Of a DNA stretch of 59,112 nucleotides, positions 28,257-35,333 are shown piece by piece (the first letter of the stretch is position 1; every line of letters starts with the position of its first letter). A program made the translations under genes and the position numbers. The stretch comes from a virus. Where the stretch lies: IMG/VR virus record IMGVR_UViG_3300047564_002154, positions 1-59,112 of that record; one strand, written 5' to 3'. Under the pieces are notes generated by a model. That model was not told the DNA's origin. It saw only the letters and a program-made list of their open reading frames with translations, and ran no database searches.

Positions 28257-28286
28257 AGTCTCATGATGAATGAGAAAGGAAACAAA

Positions 28287-28469
28287 ATGAATGCTCGCGA
28301 CTCTCTGAAGACTCTGGTGAAAACCCTCCGAGAATCTAATGATGCTGCATTTACTCTCGGATACCTAGAATCGATGACTGCAGGTATTATTGAGGGTCTG
28401 CCGAAGACTCAACAAAAACGAATCATCTCTGAAATTGAATCCCACATCAATACGCGTAAAGGTAAATGA
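28287..28469 (+). CDS. conserved small phage protein
   Basis: 60 aa with LRESNDAAFTLGYLESMTAGIIEGLP, a helical pattern I recall from many phages. AAAGGAAACAAA leader. ATGA overlap with the next gene. Confidence 0.65.
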   Translation: MNARDSLKTLVKTLRESNDAAFTLGYLESMTAGIIEGLPKTQQKRIISEIESHINTRKGK

Positions 28470-28672
28470 TCATGACTAACGAACAAGCAAAACGTATCTC
28501 CATCATTTATAACAAGTCGCCCGTAGCCAAGTCTGTCGTCCGGGCAGAGTCTGAATCCCAAGTCACTCTGTTTCTTAAGACAGGTGGAGTTATCCAAGAA
28601 TGCAAACCTTCGCGTAGGAAGAATCGTCCGACCATGTCGTCCAAGGTTACTCGCGTCACTAGAGTTTCATAA
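28466..28672 (+). CDS. small basic hypothetical protein
   Basis: 68 aa; a second Met at 28472 may be the start. Helix, beta stretch (SQVTLFLKTGGVIQECK) and a basic Ser/Arg-rich tail. No family recognised. Confidence 0.58.
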   Translation: MIMTNEQAKRISIIYNKSPVAKSVVRAESESQVTLFLKTGGVIQECKPSRRKNRPTMSSKVTRVTRVS

Positions 28673-28679
28673 AAACTTG

Positions 28680-28708
28680 TTGCCTTTAATTGCAAACTCA
28701 GGCATAAT
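28680..28708 (+). promoter_or_regulatory. array promoter
   Basis: TTGCCT-17-CATAAT, spacer TTAATTGCAAACTCAGG, class 3 leader (TACTACAGTTGATTGAGAT). Confidence 0.87.
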
Positions 28709-28742
28709 TACTACAGTTGATTGAGATTATAGGAGAAATGTG

Positions 28743-28922
28743 ATGATCAAAGTGATGACGAACAGTAACGGATCTGGTGATTGGATCCATATTAAGGAAG
28801 GCGATCTAACCATTTTCGAAGGTCACCGAGTTGGAGTACATGATCTAGTATTTCTCCTAGAGCGATACGCCAATGTCATGCTGATAGAACTAACTGATGA
28901 AGAAATGGAAGTATGGTCATGA
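28743..28922 (+). CDS. conserved small phage protein
   Basis: 59 aa; ATG 28743 sits 7 bases after AGGAGAAA. Segments WIHIKEGDLTIFEGHRVG and LTDEEMEVW. ATGA overlap with the next gene. Confidence 0.6.
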   Translation: MIKVMTNSNGSGDWIHIKEGDLTIFEGHRVGVHDLVFLLERYANVMLIELTDEEMEVWS

Positions 28923-29062
28923 TGGACCAGTTTAGAGTTTGTTATATTCCTGGTGGTATGGGATTGAGCCATAGTGCGTGGTGGTTATGCGAAAGAAAAG
29001 TGGTTCAAGGTGTATGGATGGATTGGCGAATCAAACAATTGAGAGTGAGTGATTATAAATGA
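28919..29062 (+). CDS. 47-aa hypothetical protein
   Basis: Starts MMDQFRVCYIPGGMG; Trp-rich (SAWWLCERK, VWMDWRIKQL). Coupled by ATGA on both sides. No family recognised. Confidence 0.55.
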   Translation: MMDQFRVCYIPGGMGLSHSAWWLCERKVVQGVWMDWRIKQLRVSDYK

Positions 29063-29226
29063 AAGGTTTGATCCGGTTCTTCGTAGGTCTGGTTATGATT
29101 ATGGGTATAGCTGGCGGGATAGATTCGTCTACAGATATGGAGTTGATAACCTTAATTGGATGTGCTGCAGTTGCTCTGATGATACTGGTATCTGGAATTA
29201 ACGCGATGAGGAAAGAAAATGAATAG
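29059..29226 (+). CDS. small membrane protein, two TM helices
   Basis: 55 aa with hydrophobic segments at about 3-20 and 28-47. ATGA coupled to the gene before and overlapping the next by 8 bases. Confidence 0.58.
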   Translation: MKGLIRFFVGLVMIMGIAGGIDSSTDMELITLIGCAAVALMILVSGINAMRKENE

Positions 29227-29458
29227 AGACGACATTCTCCGCATGGCGCGGGAACAGGGACTTCCAGAAACTGAAGTTGAAGGTGTATTCATAGTTAATT
29301 CCGACGATCTGGGGCGATTGCTCGCCGCCGAGCGCGCCGAGCGCGAATGGGTCAGCCTGACGGATGAAGAAACTGACTATTGGATTGGTAGCAATAGCAC
29401 AAAGAAAGCATTATGCAGAGCCATTGGAGCTGCACTGAAGGAGAAGAATAATGGATGA
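29219..29458 (+). CDS. LTDEE...EKN family protein, member 1
   Basis: 79 aa: variable N-terminus, then REWVSLTDEETDYWIG and ALCRAIGAALKEKNNG. This WxSLTDEE...RAIxAxLKEKN plan is common in phages and prophages, with unknown function. GAGGAAAG site. Members 2 and 3 follow directly. Confidence 0.65.
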   Translation: MNRDDILRMAREQGLPETEVEGVFIVNSDDLGRLLAAERAEREWVSLTDEETDYWIGSNSTKKALCRAIGAALKEKNNG

Positions 29459-29663
29459 CCGAATTCTTGTCGACGCTAATGGACGCAAGTACATCATGAG
29501 AGAACCACAACTCCATCCACATCTACGCGAATGGATCAGCCTGACGGATGAGGATATCGCGCAGGCTTGTGGTTTTGGCGAACACACAACTACCTCACTT
29601 CAACACATGTTGATCGCAATTGCTCGTGCCATCGAAGCAAAGTGTAAGGACAAGAACACATGA
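29451..29663 (+). CDS. LTDEE...EKN family protein, member 2
   Basis: 70 aa: REWISLTDEDIAQACGFG and IARAIEAKCKDKNT. Overlaps both neighbours by 4-8 bases; part of a local duplication. Confidence 0.65.
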   Translation: MDDRILVDANGRKYIMREPQLHPHLREWISLTDEDIAQACGFGEHTTTSLQHMLIAIARAIEAKCKDKNT

Positions 29664-29962
29664 TTAATGAGAAAGAAAATTCTGTGCTTCTCATCGCTGG
29701 GTTCACGCAACGAGAGATCAATACACAGAAGCAAAAATTTCACAACTTGTTTCGGATTGAGCCGTGGCTTGTGCCCATGCGTAGGCATGGAGAATGTGTT
29801 GGGCTGACGGATGATGATATTGAGGACGAATGGGAGCGGATTACAGGGCATAGCATATATGGCGGCAGTCGTAGCGAAGGACGAACTATGTATTTGTCTC
29901 CAGATGAAGTATTTGAATTCGCCCGAGCCATCGAAGCCAAGAGCAAGGAAAAGAACACATAA
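29660..29962 (+). CDS. LTDEE...EKN family protein, member 3
   Basis: 100 aa; longer N-terminus, then CVGLTDDDIEDEWERITGHSI and FARAIEAKSKEKNT. The spacer between the two motifs is lengthened. Confidence 0.65.
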   Translation: MINEKENSVLLIAGFTQREINTQKQKFHNLFRIEPWLVPMRRHGECVGLTDDDIEDEWERITGHSIYGGSRSEGRTMYLSPDEVFEFARAIEAKSKEKNT

Positions 29963-29979
29963 ACAAGATAACATAGTTG

Positions 29980-30008
29980 TTGCCTTTAATTGCAATCACA
30001 TGTATAAT
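29980..30008 (+). promoter_or_regulatory. array promoter
   Basis: TTGCCT-17-TATAAT, spacer TTAATTGCAATCACATG, class 3 leader. Confidence 0.88.
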
Positions 30009-30042
30009 TACTACAGTTGATTGAGATTATGAGGAGAACGAA

Positions 30043-30378
30043 ATGACTGACCGCGAACTACTAGAACTGGCTGCTAAGGCAATCGGGATTGATGGTCTAC
30101 CATTCCTTGACAACCAGTATTGTCAAGGTGCATTGAGGTGCGGATATTGGGATGATCTGAACGAATCCTGCTGGAACCCACTCACCGATGACGGCGATGC
30201 GTTTCGGCTGGCAGTGAAGTTGAATATGGAGCTTGTTGTTCCAGGGAGTGGGAAGGACGTATACGCCGGTCGGCTTTTGCTGGATGCTTTTGAGCCAGTT
30301 AACGGCGACCCCTACGCAGCCACTCGCCGCGCCATCGTTAGAGCCGCTGCCCAGATTGGAAAGGAAAAGAACCAATGA
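30043..30378 (+). CDS. conserved phage protein with WNPLTDDGDA motif
   Basis: 111 aa: LLELAAKAIGIDG, WNPLTDDGDAFRLAVKLNM and TRRAIVRAAAQIGKEKN. A very common family in enterobacterial prophages and large phages; function unknown. Distantly like the LTDEE family in its first and last motifs. AGGAGAACGAA site. Confidence 0.72.
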   Translation: MTDRELLELAAKAIGIDGLPFLDNQYCQGALRCGYWDDLNESCWNPLTDDGDAFRLAVKLNMELVVPGSGKDVYAGRLLLDAFEPVNGDPYAATRRAIVRAAAQIGKEKNQ

Positions 30379-30635
30379 ACCACGACACTATTATGCAACT
30401 AGCACGTGATGCAGCCGGAGGCATGCTCTCGCACGATGCAGAAGGATTCTGTAGCCTGACTGGACCAGAAATTGTTCGCTTCGCCGAGTTGCTCGTCAAG
30501 AAATGCATTAAAGTGATTGATGACTCTACTCCTCTCTATTCTGCAGAGGATCAACAAGAAGATTTCTGTCAAGGAAAGCTGAATGGATATCAAGAAGCCA
30601 TTCTAGGTGTGAAAGAACACTTCGGAGTTGAATAA
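30375..30635 (+). CDS. FAELIVREC-family protein, member 2
   Basis: 86 aa: NHDTIMQLARDAAGG, VRFAELLVKKCIKVID, C-terminal VKEHFGVE. ATGA coupled to the previous gene. Confidence 0.68.
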   Translation: MNHDTIMQLARDAAGGMLSHDAEGFCSLTGPEIVRFAELLVKKCIKVIDDSTPLYSAEDQQEDFCQGKLNGYQEAILGVKEHFGVE

Positions 30636-30654
30636 AAATATTTGCAAATACTTG

Positions 30655-30683
30655 TTGCCCTTAATCGCAATCACAGGCATAAT
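30655..30683 (+). promoter_or_regulatory. array promoter
   Basis: TTGCCC-17-CATAAT, spacer TTAATCGCAATCACAGG, class 3 leader; slightly diverged. Confidence 0.82.
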
Positions 30684-30717
30684 TACTACAGTTGATTAAG
30701 ATTATGAGGAGAACGAA

Positions 30718-30885
30718 ATGACTGAACTGACTTTTACCTTTAATGCCCTTAATTCCCTCGGTAAAGAAGTTGTTGTTAACGTTGACGCCGAAGATGTTGA
30801 TCAGGCATGGGAGCTTTTCGAAGAAAAGTATCCGAAGCTAGTGTGGTCGGCTCGGTTGAACACTCCAAATACTTCTTGGCTTTAA
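30718..30885 (+). CDS. 55-aa protein, paralogue of 28075
   Basis: TFTFNALNSLGKEVVVNVD then EDVDQAWELFEEKYPK, as in the 46-aa protein at 28075, with a longer tail. Its TAA stop lies in the spacer of the next promoter. GGAGAACGAA site. Confidence 0.62.
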   Translation: MTELTFTFNALNSLGKEVVVNVDAEDVDQAWELFEEKYPKLVWSARLNTPNTSWL

Positions 30886-30904
30886 TTGCAATTTCCGTCA
30901 TAAT
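30876..30904 (+). promoter_or_regulatory. array promoter
   Basis: TTGGCT-17-CATAAT, spacer TTAATTGCAATTTCCGT, class 3 leader; last close copy of the array. Confidence 0.82.
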
Positions 30905-30938
30905 TACTACAGTTGATTAAGATTATGAGGAGAATGAA

Positions 30939-31139
30939 ATGAAAGTTTATTCTGTGTTGCGCGCTGTTCCATACTCTGGTGATGAGTTGCTGGGAGTGTT
31001 TGGAGATCGTGAGCAAGCCGTTGAGTTTATCCAGAAGTTTGAAGATGAATTCCATTACTACGACTTCGGCGTGTTGGCTTCTGAGTTGGGAGAACAAATA
31101 GTAGACGTCTACTCACAGACAGAATGGATTGTACAATAA
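30939..31139 (+). CDS. small hypothetical protein
   Basis: 66 aa: MKVYSVLRAVPYSGDELLGV, then a helix DREQAVEFIQKFED, as in small phage proteins of the YSVxxxxxxGxEELxGVF type. GGAGAATGAA site. Confidence 0.6.
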   Translation: MKVYSVLRAVPYSGDELLGVFGDREQAVEFIQKFEDEFHYYDFGVLASELGEQIVDVYSQTEWIVQ

Positions 31140-31140
31140 A

Positions 31141-31446
31141 ATGAACAAACATACACCTGGACCGTTGCAGTATGCCATGATCGTCGGTGGCACTACGGCA
31201 TTCATCATGGAAGATGACGGCACGACCGTCGCAGAGATCAGCACTGTAGAGAATTCGACAGGACATAGCCAACTAGAAGCCAACGTTCGATTGTTCGCCG
31301 CTGCTCCCGATCTTCTGGAGGCACTCAATCGCGTTATGTCTTGGATCGACAATTGGTCGCCTGAATTCACCTACGACAATGAGTGGCCACAAGACAGAGA
31401 CGCTACCAGAGCAGCCATCGCCAAAGCAACAAGGGACATACAGTAA
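31141..31446 (+). CDS. HTPGP-family phage protein
   Basis: 101 aa: NKHTPGPLQYAMIVGG at the N-terminus, EANVRLFAAAPDLLEALNRV in the middle. This HTPGPW...ARLIAAAPELLEAL family is among the commonest accessory proteins of phages; function unknown. ATG 31141 is two bases after the previous stop. Confidence 0.75.
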   Translation: MNKHTPGPLQYAMIVGGTTAFIMEDDGTTVAEISTVENSTGHSQLEANVRLFAAAPDLLEALNRVMSWIDNWSPEFTYDNEWPQDRDATRAAIAKATRDIQ

Positions 31447-31455
31447 GGTACAGAT

Positions 31456-31836
31456 ATGGGCACTAATTACTACGTAGCAGAGAACCACTGCAAATGTTGT
31501 GACCGATACGACGAGACATACCACATCGGTAAGTCTTCTTATGGATGGTCATTCTCGTTTCAAGGATATAAACTAGAGGAACTAGTATCCTGGCAGGCAT
31601 GGAAAGACTTCCTCAAAGACAAGATGATTAAGGACGAGCATGGTATTACTATTCCATATGATGAATTCGTCACTCTCATAGAAGGTGTTAAATCGCCATC
31701 ATTCGTAAGAGCAGATGGACATAAGAACCTACAGCATAACGAACAGGGTAGCCTCGATAAGCAAGGATGGTTTGATCCCGAGTATGACTGGGATGATGGA
31801 GAAGGCTACTCGTTTACGTCTTGGGAGTTTAGTTAA
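31456..31836 (+). CDS. conserved phage protein, MGTNYY family
   Basis: 126 aa: MGTNYYVAENHCKCCDRYDE with a CxCC cluster and His residues, then HIGKSSYGWSFSFQGY. Known from many phages and some bacteria; the Cys/His set suggests metal binding. Function unknown. Confidence 0.7.
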   Translation: MGTNYYVAENHCKCCDRYDETYHIGKSSYGWSFSFQGYKLEELVSWQAWKDFLKDKMIKDEHGITIPYDEFVTLIEGVKSPSFVRADGHKNLQHNEQGSLDKQGWFDPEYDWDDGEGYSFTSWEFS

Positions 31837-31870
31837 TAATTAGATATCAAATCTATAGAGGGTTAGGGGA

Positions 31871-31961
31871 CTTAATCTATAATTAAGGGACTCCTACCCT
31901 TAATCCTAAGACCGACCTTCCAGCCCACACATAACAGTCTCTCTCCGCATAACAGTCTCTC
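31871..31961 (+). repeat. intergenic hairpin and 14-bp direct repeat
   Basis: The gap 31837-31988 holds CTTAAT-CTATA-ATTAAG (31871-31887) and CATAACAGTCTCTC twice (31930 and 31948). No gene. Confidence 0.55.
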
Positions 31962-31988
31962 CACAGTATTCCCCTCTCCATATATCTC

Positions 31989-32017
31989 TTGCCTTATATT
32001 CATATTTACGGTATAAT
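31989..32017 (+). promoter_or_regulatory. sigma70-type promoter, distant array relative
   Basis: TTGCCT-17-TATAAT; the spacer has lost the TTAATTGCAA core. Drives the gene run from 32096. Confidence 0.85.
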
Positions 32018-32095
32018 ATCTCTATAGGGTTAGATGATTGCAAACGGTTTGTCTGCAAAAAATTTCCCCGGAAAAAATTTCACCCTAAAGGTTGC

Positions 32096-32203
32096 ATGAT
32101 GGATTCTGATATAGCATTCTTTGGTACTATTTTGGCTATGTTTGCTTTGTTTACAGGTAATCCTGTTACTGCTGTAATTATCTTTGTTATTAGTATTTTA
32201 TAA
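32096..32203 (+). CDS. 35-aa membrane microprotein
   Basis: MMDSDIAFFG followed by a nearly unbroken hydrophobic stretch to the end. AAAGG lies 6 bases before the ATG. Likely a single or hairpin TM peptide. Confidence 0.55.
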   Translation: MMDSDIAFFGTILAMFALFTGNPVTAVIIFVISIL

Positions 32204-32212
32204 GTGATTGCC

Positions 32213-32440
32213 ATGAATAATAACCTACTTAAACAAATAGCAGTAGAAGCTGGATTTATTGCGTCAGCACCTACGCTTAGCCCAACCCTTGAAAAGTTTG
32301 CCGAGTTGCTTGTTAGAGAATGTGCTAGATCGTTAGAAGAATTGCCAAGATATTATAAACAGGAAGATGCTAAACTGGTTGAGGAATATACAATTTTTGA
32401 TTGTGTGAGAGCGATTAAAGAACATTTCGGAGTTAAATGA
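32213..32440 (+). CDS. FAELIVREC-family protein, member 3
   Basis: 75 aa: NNLLKQIAVEAGF, EKFAELLVRECARSLEELP, AIKEHFGVK. ATG 32213 preferred over GTG 32204. First of the dense family block. Confidence 0.7.
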   Translation: MNNNLLKQIAVEAGFIASAPTLSPTLEKFAELLVRECARSLEELPRYYKQEDAKLVEEYTIFDCVRAIKEHFGVK

Positions 32441-32694
32441 TGAACGAACGAATTAAAAAACTAGCCGAACAATGTACCACACAATATCGTGATGGCCATG
32501 GTGGACACATTGATCAGGTCGATACAGAAAAGTTCGCCGAGTTGATTGTTCGAGAGTGTGAGGTTATTCTGTCTAAAGAATCTGAACGATTGTATGGTTT
32601 ATCTTCTCATGGCAGTGATGACTATGATATTTGTGCAGACAAGTGCCGCGAGAACATTAAAGCAATCAAAGAACATTTCGGAGTTGAAGAATGA
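32437..32694 (+). CDS. FAELIVREC-family protein, member 4
   Basis: 85 aa: MNERIKKLAEQC, EKFAELIVRECEVIL, NIKAIKEHFGVEE. Two ATG codons at the ATGA overlap. Middle region unlike the other members. Confidence 0.7.
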   Translation: MMNERIKKLAEQCTTQYRDGHGGHIDQVDTEKFAELIVRECEVILSKESERLYGLSSHGSDDYDICADKCRENIKAIKEHFGVEE

Positions 32695-32912
32695 ATGAAC
32701 GTATTCGTGAACTTGCTATAGAAGCCGGAGCAGGAAAATGGGACGACGATCTTTGCCTACCGATGATGGATATTGAAAAGTTCGCGCAGTTGATTGTTCG
32801 AGAATGCTGTGACTGGATTGATGGTGCTCCCACTACTGAAGAAGGATCGGTAATTCTCACTAAACAATTTATTATCGCTAACCTAAAAGAACATTTCAGA
32901 ATAAAATCGTGA
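32691..32912 (+). CDS. FAELIVREC-family protein, member 5
   Basis: 73 aa: MNERIRELAIEAGAG, EKFAQLIVRECCDWID, LKEHFRIKS. The usual HFGV end has become HFRI. Confidence 0.7.
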   Translation: MNERIRELAIEAGAGKWDDDLCLPMMDIEKFAQLIVRECCDWIDGAPTTEEGSVILTKQFIIANLKEHFRIKS

Positions 32913-32920
32913 GAGATCTC

Positions 32921-33136
32921 ATGAAAGATGAATTTTTAAAAGAATTTAAAGCACTTTTGGAAAAGTATGATGTTTCCATTAGCTTCTCTGTCGGCGCGGG
33001 TTCTGACACCCATGGGTTATATGATGAGAAAATGGTGATTGATCATAGGATTGATAAAAATTCTTTCAAAGAAGAAACTTGGCTTGAATTGAATGGTTGG
33101 TGTATTAGTTCTTATGAACTAAAGGATATATCATGA
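32921..33136 (+). CDS. conserved small phage protein
   Basis: 71 aa: EFLKEFKALLEKYDVSISFS, SDTHGLYDEKMVIDHR, EETWLELNGW. I recall this family from T4-like and T5-like phages. ATG 32921 uses the GAGAG within the overlapping GTG start region. Function unknown. Confidence 0.66.
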   Translation: MKDEFLKEFKALLEKYDVSISFSVGAGSDTHGLYDEKMVIDHRIDKNSFKEETWLELNGWCISSYELKDIS

Positions 33137-33369
33137 TGCCTGAACGAATTCGTGAACTTGCTGAACAGGCTAGTAAAGACAATAGTGATGGATATCCAGT
33201 TACGCTTGAATATTCTAATCGATTTGCTGAAAAGTTCCTCGAGTTGATTGTCAAGGAGTGTGCTGGTATTAGTGAATCGGATGCTGTTGGTGATGATCCT
33301 GCCTGTTGCACCAATACTGCAGATAGAATTGCTAGACAGATTAAGAAACATTTTGGAGTCGAAGCATGA
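33133..33369 (+). CDS. FAELIVREC-family protein, member 6
   Basis: 78 aa: MPERIRELAEQASKD, EKFLELIVKECAGI, ARQIKKHFGVEA. ATGATG at the overlap with the gene before. Confidence 0.7.
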   Translation: MMPERIRELAEQASKDNSDGYPVTLEYSNRFAEKFLELIVKECAGISESDAVGDDPACCTNTADRIARQIKKHFGVEA

Positions 33370-33569
33370 CATTTCCTTATCTATACTTTCGTAAAACTCA
33401 CATAGAGACTAATGTTTCTTTCGACGCACCATTCAGCGGCAAGAATTGTCCTGGTTGGTATCAAACACCATTTAATGAGTTAGAGGCAAAAGCAGAGGCT
33501 AGGATTTCCTATTGGAATCAAATGCTAAGCCCTTGGCACTATGAAATTTTGGAGTGGAGAGTTGAATAA
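33366..33569 (+). CDS. small hypothetical protein
   Basis: 67 aa, unrelated to the family genes on both sides: FPYLYFRKTHIETNVSFDAP and an aromatic C-terminus (PWHYEILEWRVE). ATGA coupled. Confidence 0.6.
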   Translation: MTFPYLYFRKTHIETNVSFDAPFSGKNCPGWYQTPFNELEAKAEARISYWNQMLSPWHYEILEWRVE

Positions 33570-33751
33570 TGAACGAACGAATTCGACAACTTGCTGAAGA
33601 GATTTATGGTTCGGCATACTATGACGATTTTAGGTTCGCCGAGTTGATTGTGTTAGAATGTGCTCGGGCGGCAGATGAAGGTATGTCCCAAGTGACTATG
33701 AGAGTTGAATGGCCAAGTTATCATATTAAAAAACATTTCGGAGTTGAATAA
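33569..33751 (+). CDS. FAELIVREC-family protein, member 7
   Basis: 60 aa: MNERIRQLAEEIYGSAYYDD, FRFAELIVLECARAADEG, IKKHFGVE. The first 80 bases are nearly the same as those of member 9 (34145), so a recent copy. Confidence 0.72.
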   Translation: MNERIRQLAEEIYGSAYYDDFRFAELIVLECARAADEGMSQVTMRVEWPSYHIKKHFGVE

Positions 33752-33957
33752 TGAACGAACGAATTCGAGAACTTGCGTCACAGGCTTTTGTGATTACAAC
33801 AGATGGTAAGATTAGCTATGTCAGTGATTATATGGTGGAAAAGTTCGCCGAGTCGCTTGTGAAGGAGTGTGCTGAAGTTACCCAAGATTTTGTTGACCAT
33901 AGGTTCCCTGCAAGTGAGTATCCCATTCGTTTGAAGCGTTATTTTGGAATTGCATGA
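33751..33957 (+). CDS. FAELIVREC-family protein, member 8
   Basis: 68 aa: MNERIRELASQAF, EKFAESLVKECAEVTQDF, LKRYFGIA. TAATG coupled to member 7. Confidence 0.7.
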   Translation: MNERIRELASQAFVITTDGKISYVSDYMVEKFAESLVKECAEVTQDFVDHRFPASEYPIRLKRYFGIA

Positions 33958-34148
33958 TGAAGCGTATGGAATATAGAGACTGCTTGGATTTAAGCCAAAC
34001 GGTATTTGGTATTGATGAAATTAATAATGAAAATCTTCGTTTTAAGATTAGCGACGCGGGTGCCACTCTTTATTTTGATGTAAAAGATTGGAACCGTATT
34101 AAGAAATTTGTTGAAGCTGCACTAGCAGCACAAAAGGAAAAGTCGTGA
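33954..34148 (+). CDS. small hypothetical protein
   Basis: 64 aa: MEYRDCLDLSQTVFGIDE and a C-terminal AALAAQKEKS helix. Interrupts the family block. ATGATG start; no family recognised. Confidence 0.6.
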   Translation: MMKRMEYRDCLDLSQTVFGIDEINNENLRFKISDAGATLYFDVKDWNRIKKFVEAALAAQKEKS

Positions 34149-34336
34149 ACGAACGAATTCGACAACTTGCTGAAGAGATTTATGGTTCGGCACACCATGA
34201 CGATTTTAGGTTCGCCGAGTTGATCGTGCAGGAATGTCTTGATGTTGGATCACAATGGGCAGATGGATTGATTGACCCAAAGCATTATGACTTTGTGAAT
34301 AAAAGGATCAAAAAATATTTCGGAGTTGATGTATGA
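34145..34336 (+). CDS. FAELIVREC-family protein, member 9 (GTG start)
   Basis: 63 aa: MNERIRQLAEEIYGSAHHDD, FRFAELIVQECLDVG, IKKYFGVDV. Start codon GTG overlaps the previous stop (GTGA). Near-identical 5' DNA to member 7. Confidence 0.72.
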   Translation: MNERIRQLAEEIYGSAHHDDFRFAELIVQECLDVGSQWADGLIDPKHYDFVNKRIKKYFGVDV

Positions 34337-34623
34337 AATTTAAACAGAAAGCCAAACGTCCATACCGAGATCAATTGTGGGGTATGAGTCCGAGCCAGTT
34401 TAAGACCATGTTGAAGAAACGCGGTTATCGAGTTCGTCGTGACTTTTTTAAAATGGGCTCAATTGCTCAGTATAAAGGGCGCATGTATCGATTCCGTTGG
34501 TGGGGTGCGGTGGGCGAGTTCTTTGTAGATATGAGTTGCCCTATTGTAGAATTTGATCGTTGGGCTAATTCAACCGATAGCGTGATTACATTTTATAATT
34601 GGAATGAGATGAAAGATGAATAA
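34333..34623 (+). CDS. basic hypothetical protein
   Basis: 96 aa: KFKQKAKRPYRDQLWGMSPSQ, KKRGYRVRRDFFKMG, MYRFRWWGAVGEFFVDM. Basic and aromatic N-terminal two thirds; possible RNA or DNA binding by charge. No family recognised. Confidence 0.62.
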   Translation: MKFKQKAKRPYRDQLWGMSPSQFKTMLKKRGYRVRRDFFKMGSIAQYKGRMYRFRWWGAVGEFFVDMSCPIVEFDRWANSTDSVITFYNWNEMKDE

Positions 34624-34894
34624 CCATATTCGCGAATTATTTGAAACACATACTTATCCTAACTTTGCTGAATATCATGGTCTTCGTCGTGAATCGAACG
34701 GCGAATATTCTAGTGTTTTGTTGGAAGATCATTGGCAGACGTTTCAAGAAGGGTTTGAGATTGCTGTAAAACGTACACTTGAAGAATTTTGTATACAGCT
34801 GCAAAAACACGGTATCGACCATTCAAACCATCCGGCATTCTATAAAGCTATAGAAAAGACGGAGCAACAACTGGGAGTTAGTCATGTCAAATGA
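34616..34894 (+). CDS. hypothetical protein
   Basis: 92 aa: NNHIRELFETHTYPNFAEYHGL and a helical region FEIAVKRTLEEFCIQLQKHG. The start looks like a diverged NERIREL motif, so it may be an outlying relative of the family around it. Overlaps both neighbours. Confidence 0.6.
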   Translation: MNNHIRELFETHTYPNFAEYHGLRRESNGEYSSVLLEDHWQTFQEGFEIAVKRTLEEFCIQLQKHGIDHSNHPAFYKAIEKTEQQLGVSHVK

Positions 34895-35126
34895 ATATGC
34901 TTGGAAAACCATTAATGAGAAACTTGTCTATTTGAACACAAAGACAGGTAAGGTTGTTGGTTCTGTTTTAAAACAAAACGATCCTGATTCATTGTATGCG
35001 TTCATTTATATTGACGACCTTACAAATGTGGTAGAAGATGAAAGAAACATGGGAAACTTCAAAGATTTGAATTCTGCCATGCATGCGGTAGAATACTTCT
35101 GGGAAGTTGAATACAGATTTTTCTAA
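34884..35126 (+). CDS. hypothetical protein
   Basis: 80 aa: AWKTINEKLVYLNTKTGKVVG, YAFIYIDDLTNVVED, SAMHAVEYFWE. Small alpha/beta protein; overlap of 11 bases with the gene before. Confidence 0.6.
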   Translation: MSNEYAWKTINEKLVYLNTKTGKVVGSVLKQNDPDSLYAFIYIDDLTNVVEDERNMGNFKDLNSAMHAVEYFWEVEYRFF

Positions 35127-35146
35127 AATATAATGATAGAGGTTCA

Positions 35147-35323
35147 ATGATGGACGAGCGTATGTGGACTATTAAAATTTGGGATGGTTGGAGTAATCAA
35201 GAATTTGAACGATATGGCACATACGAACAAATTCGGGGTATTATGGTAGGATACCCACCCTCGTATATTTGGAGCATAACATGCGCGGAAAGTGATGATC
35301 CATCAAGTTCAGTGAATCAATGA
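35147..35323 (+). CDS. 58-aa hypothetical protein
   Basis: MMDERMWTIKIWDGW start behind AGAGG; Trp/Tyr-rich, with a Ser/Asp tail. No family recognised. Confidence 0.55.
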   Translation: MMDERMWTIKIWDGWSNQEFERYGTYEQIRGIMVGYPPSYIWSITCAESDDPSSSVNQ

Positions 35324-35333
35324 AAGATTAATT

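Noticed and set aside
22945-28286. Upstream in-frame ATG codons in class 1 leaders giving an MNEKGNKM extension
   Set aside because: They are part of the conserved leader just after the promoter, without a ribosome binding site; the following ATG has AAAGGAAACAAA at the right distance.
22906-30905. Regularly spaced repeats considered as a CRISPR array
   Set aside because: The repeats are promoters, spaced irregularly by 100 to 2000 bases with genes between them; no short uniform spacers.
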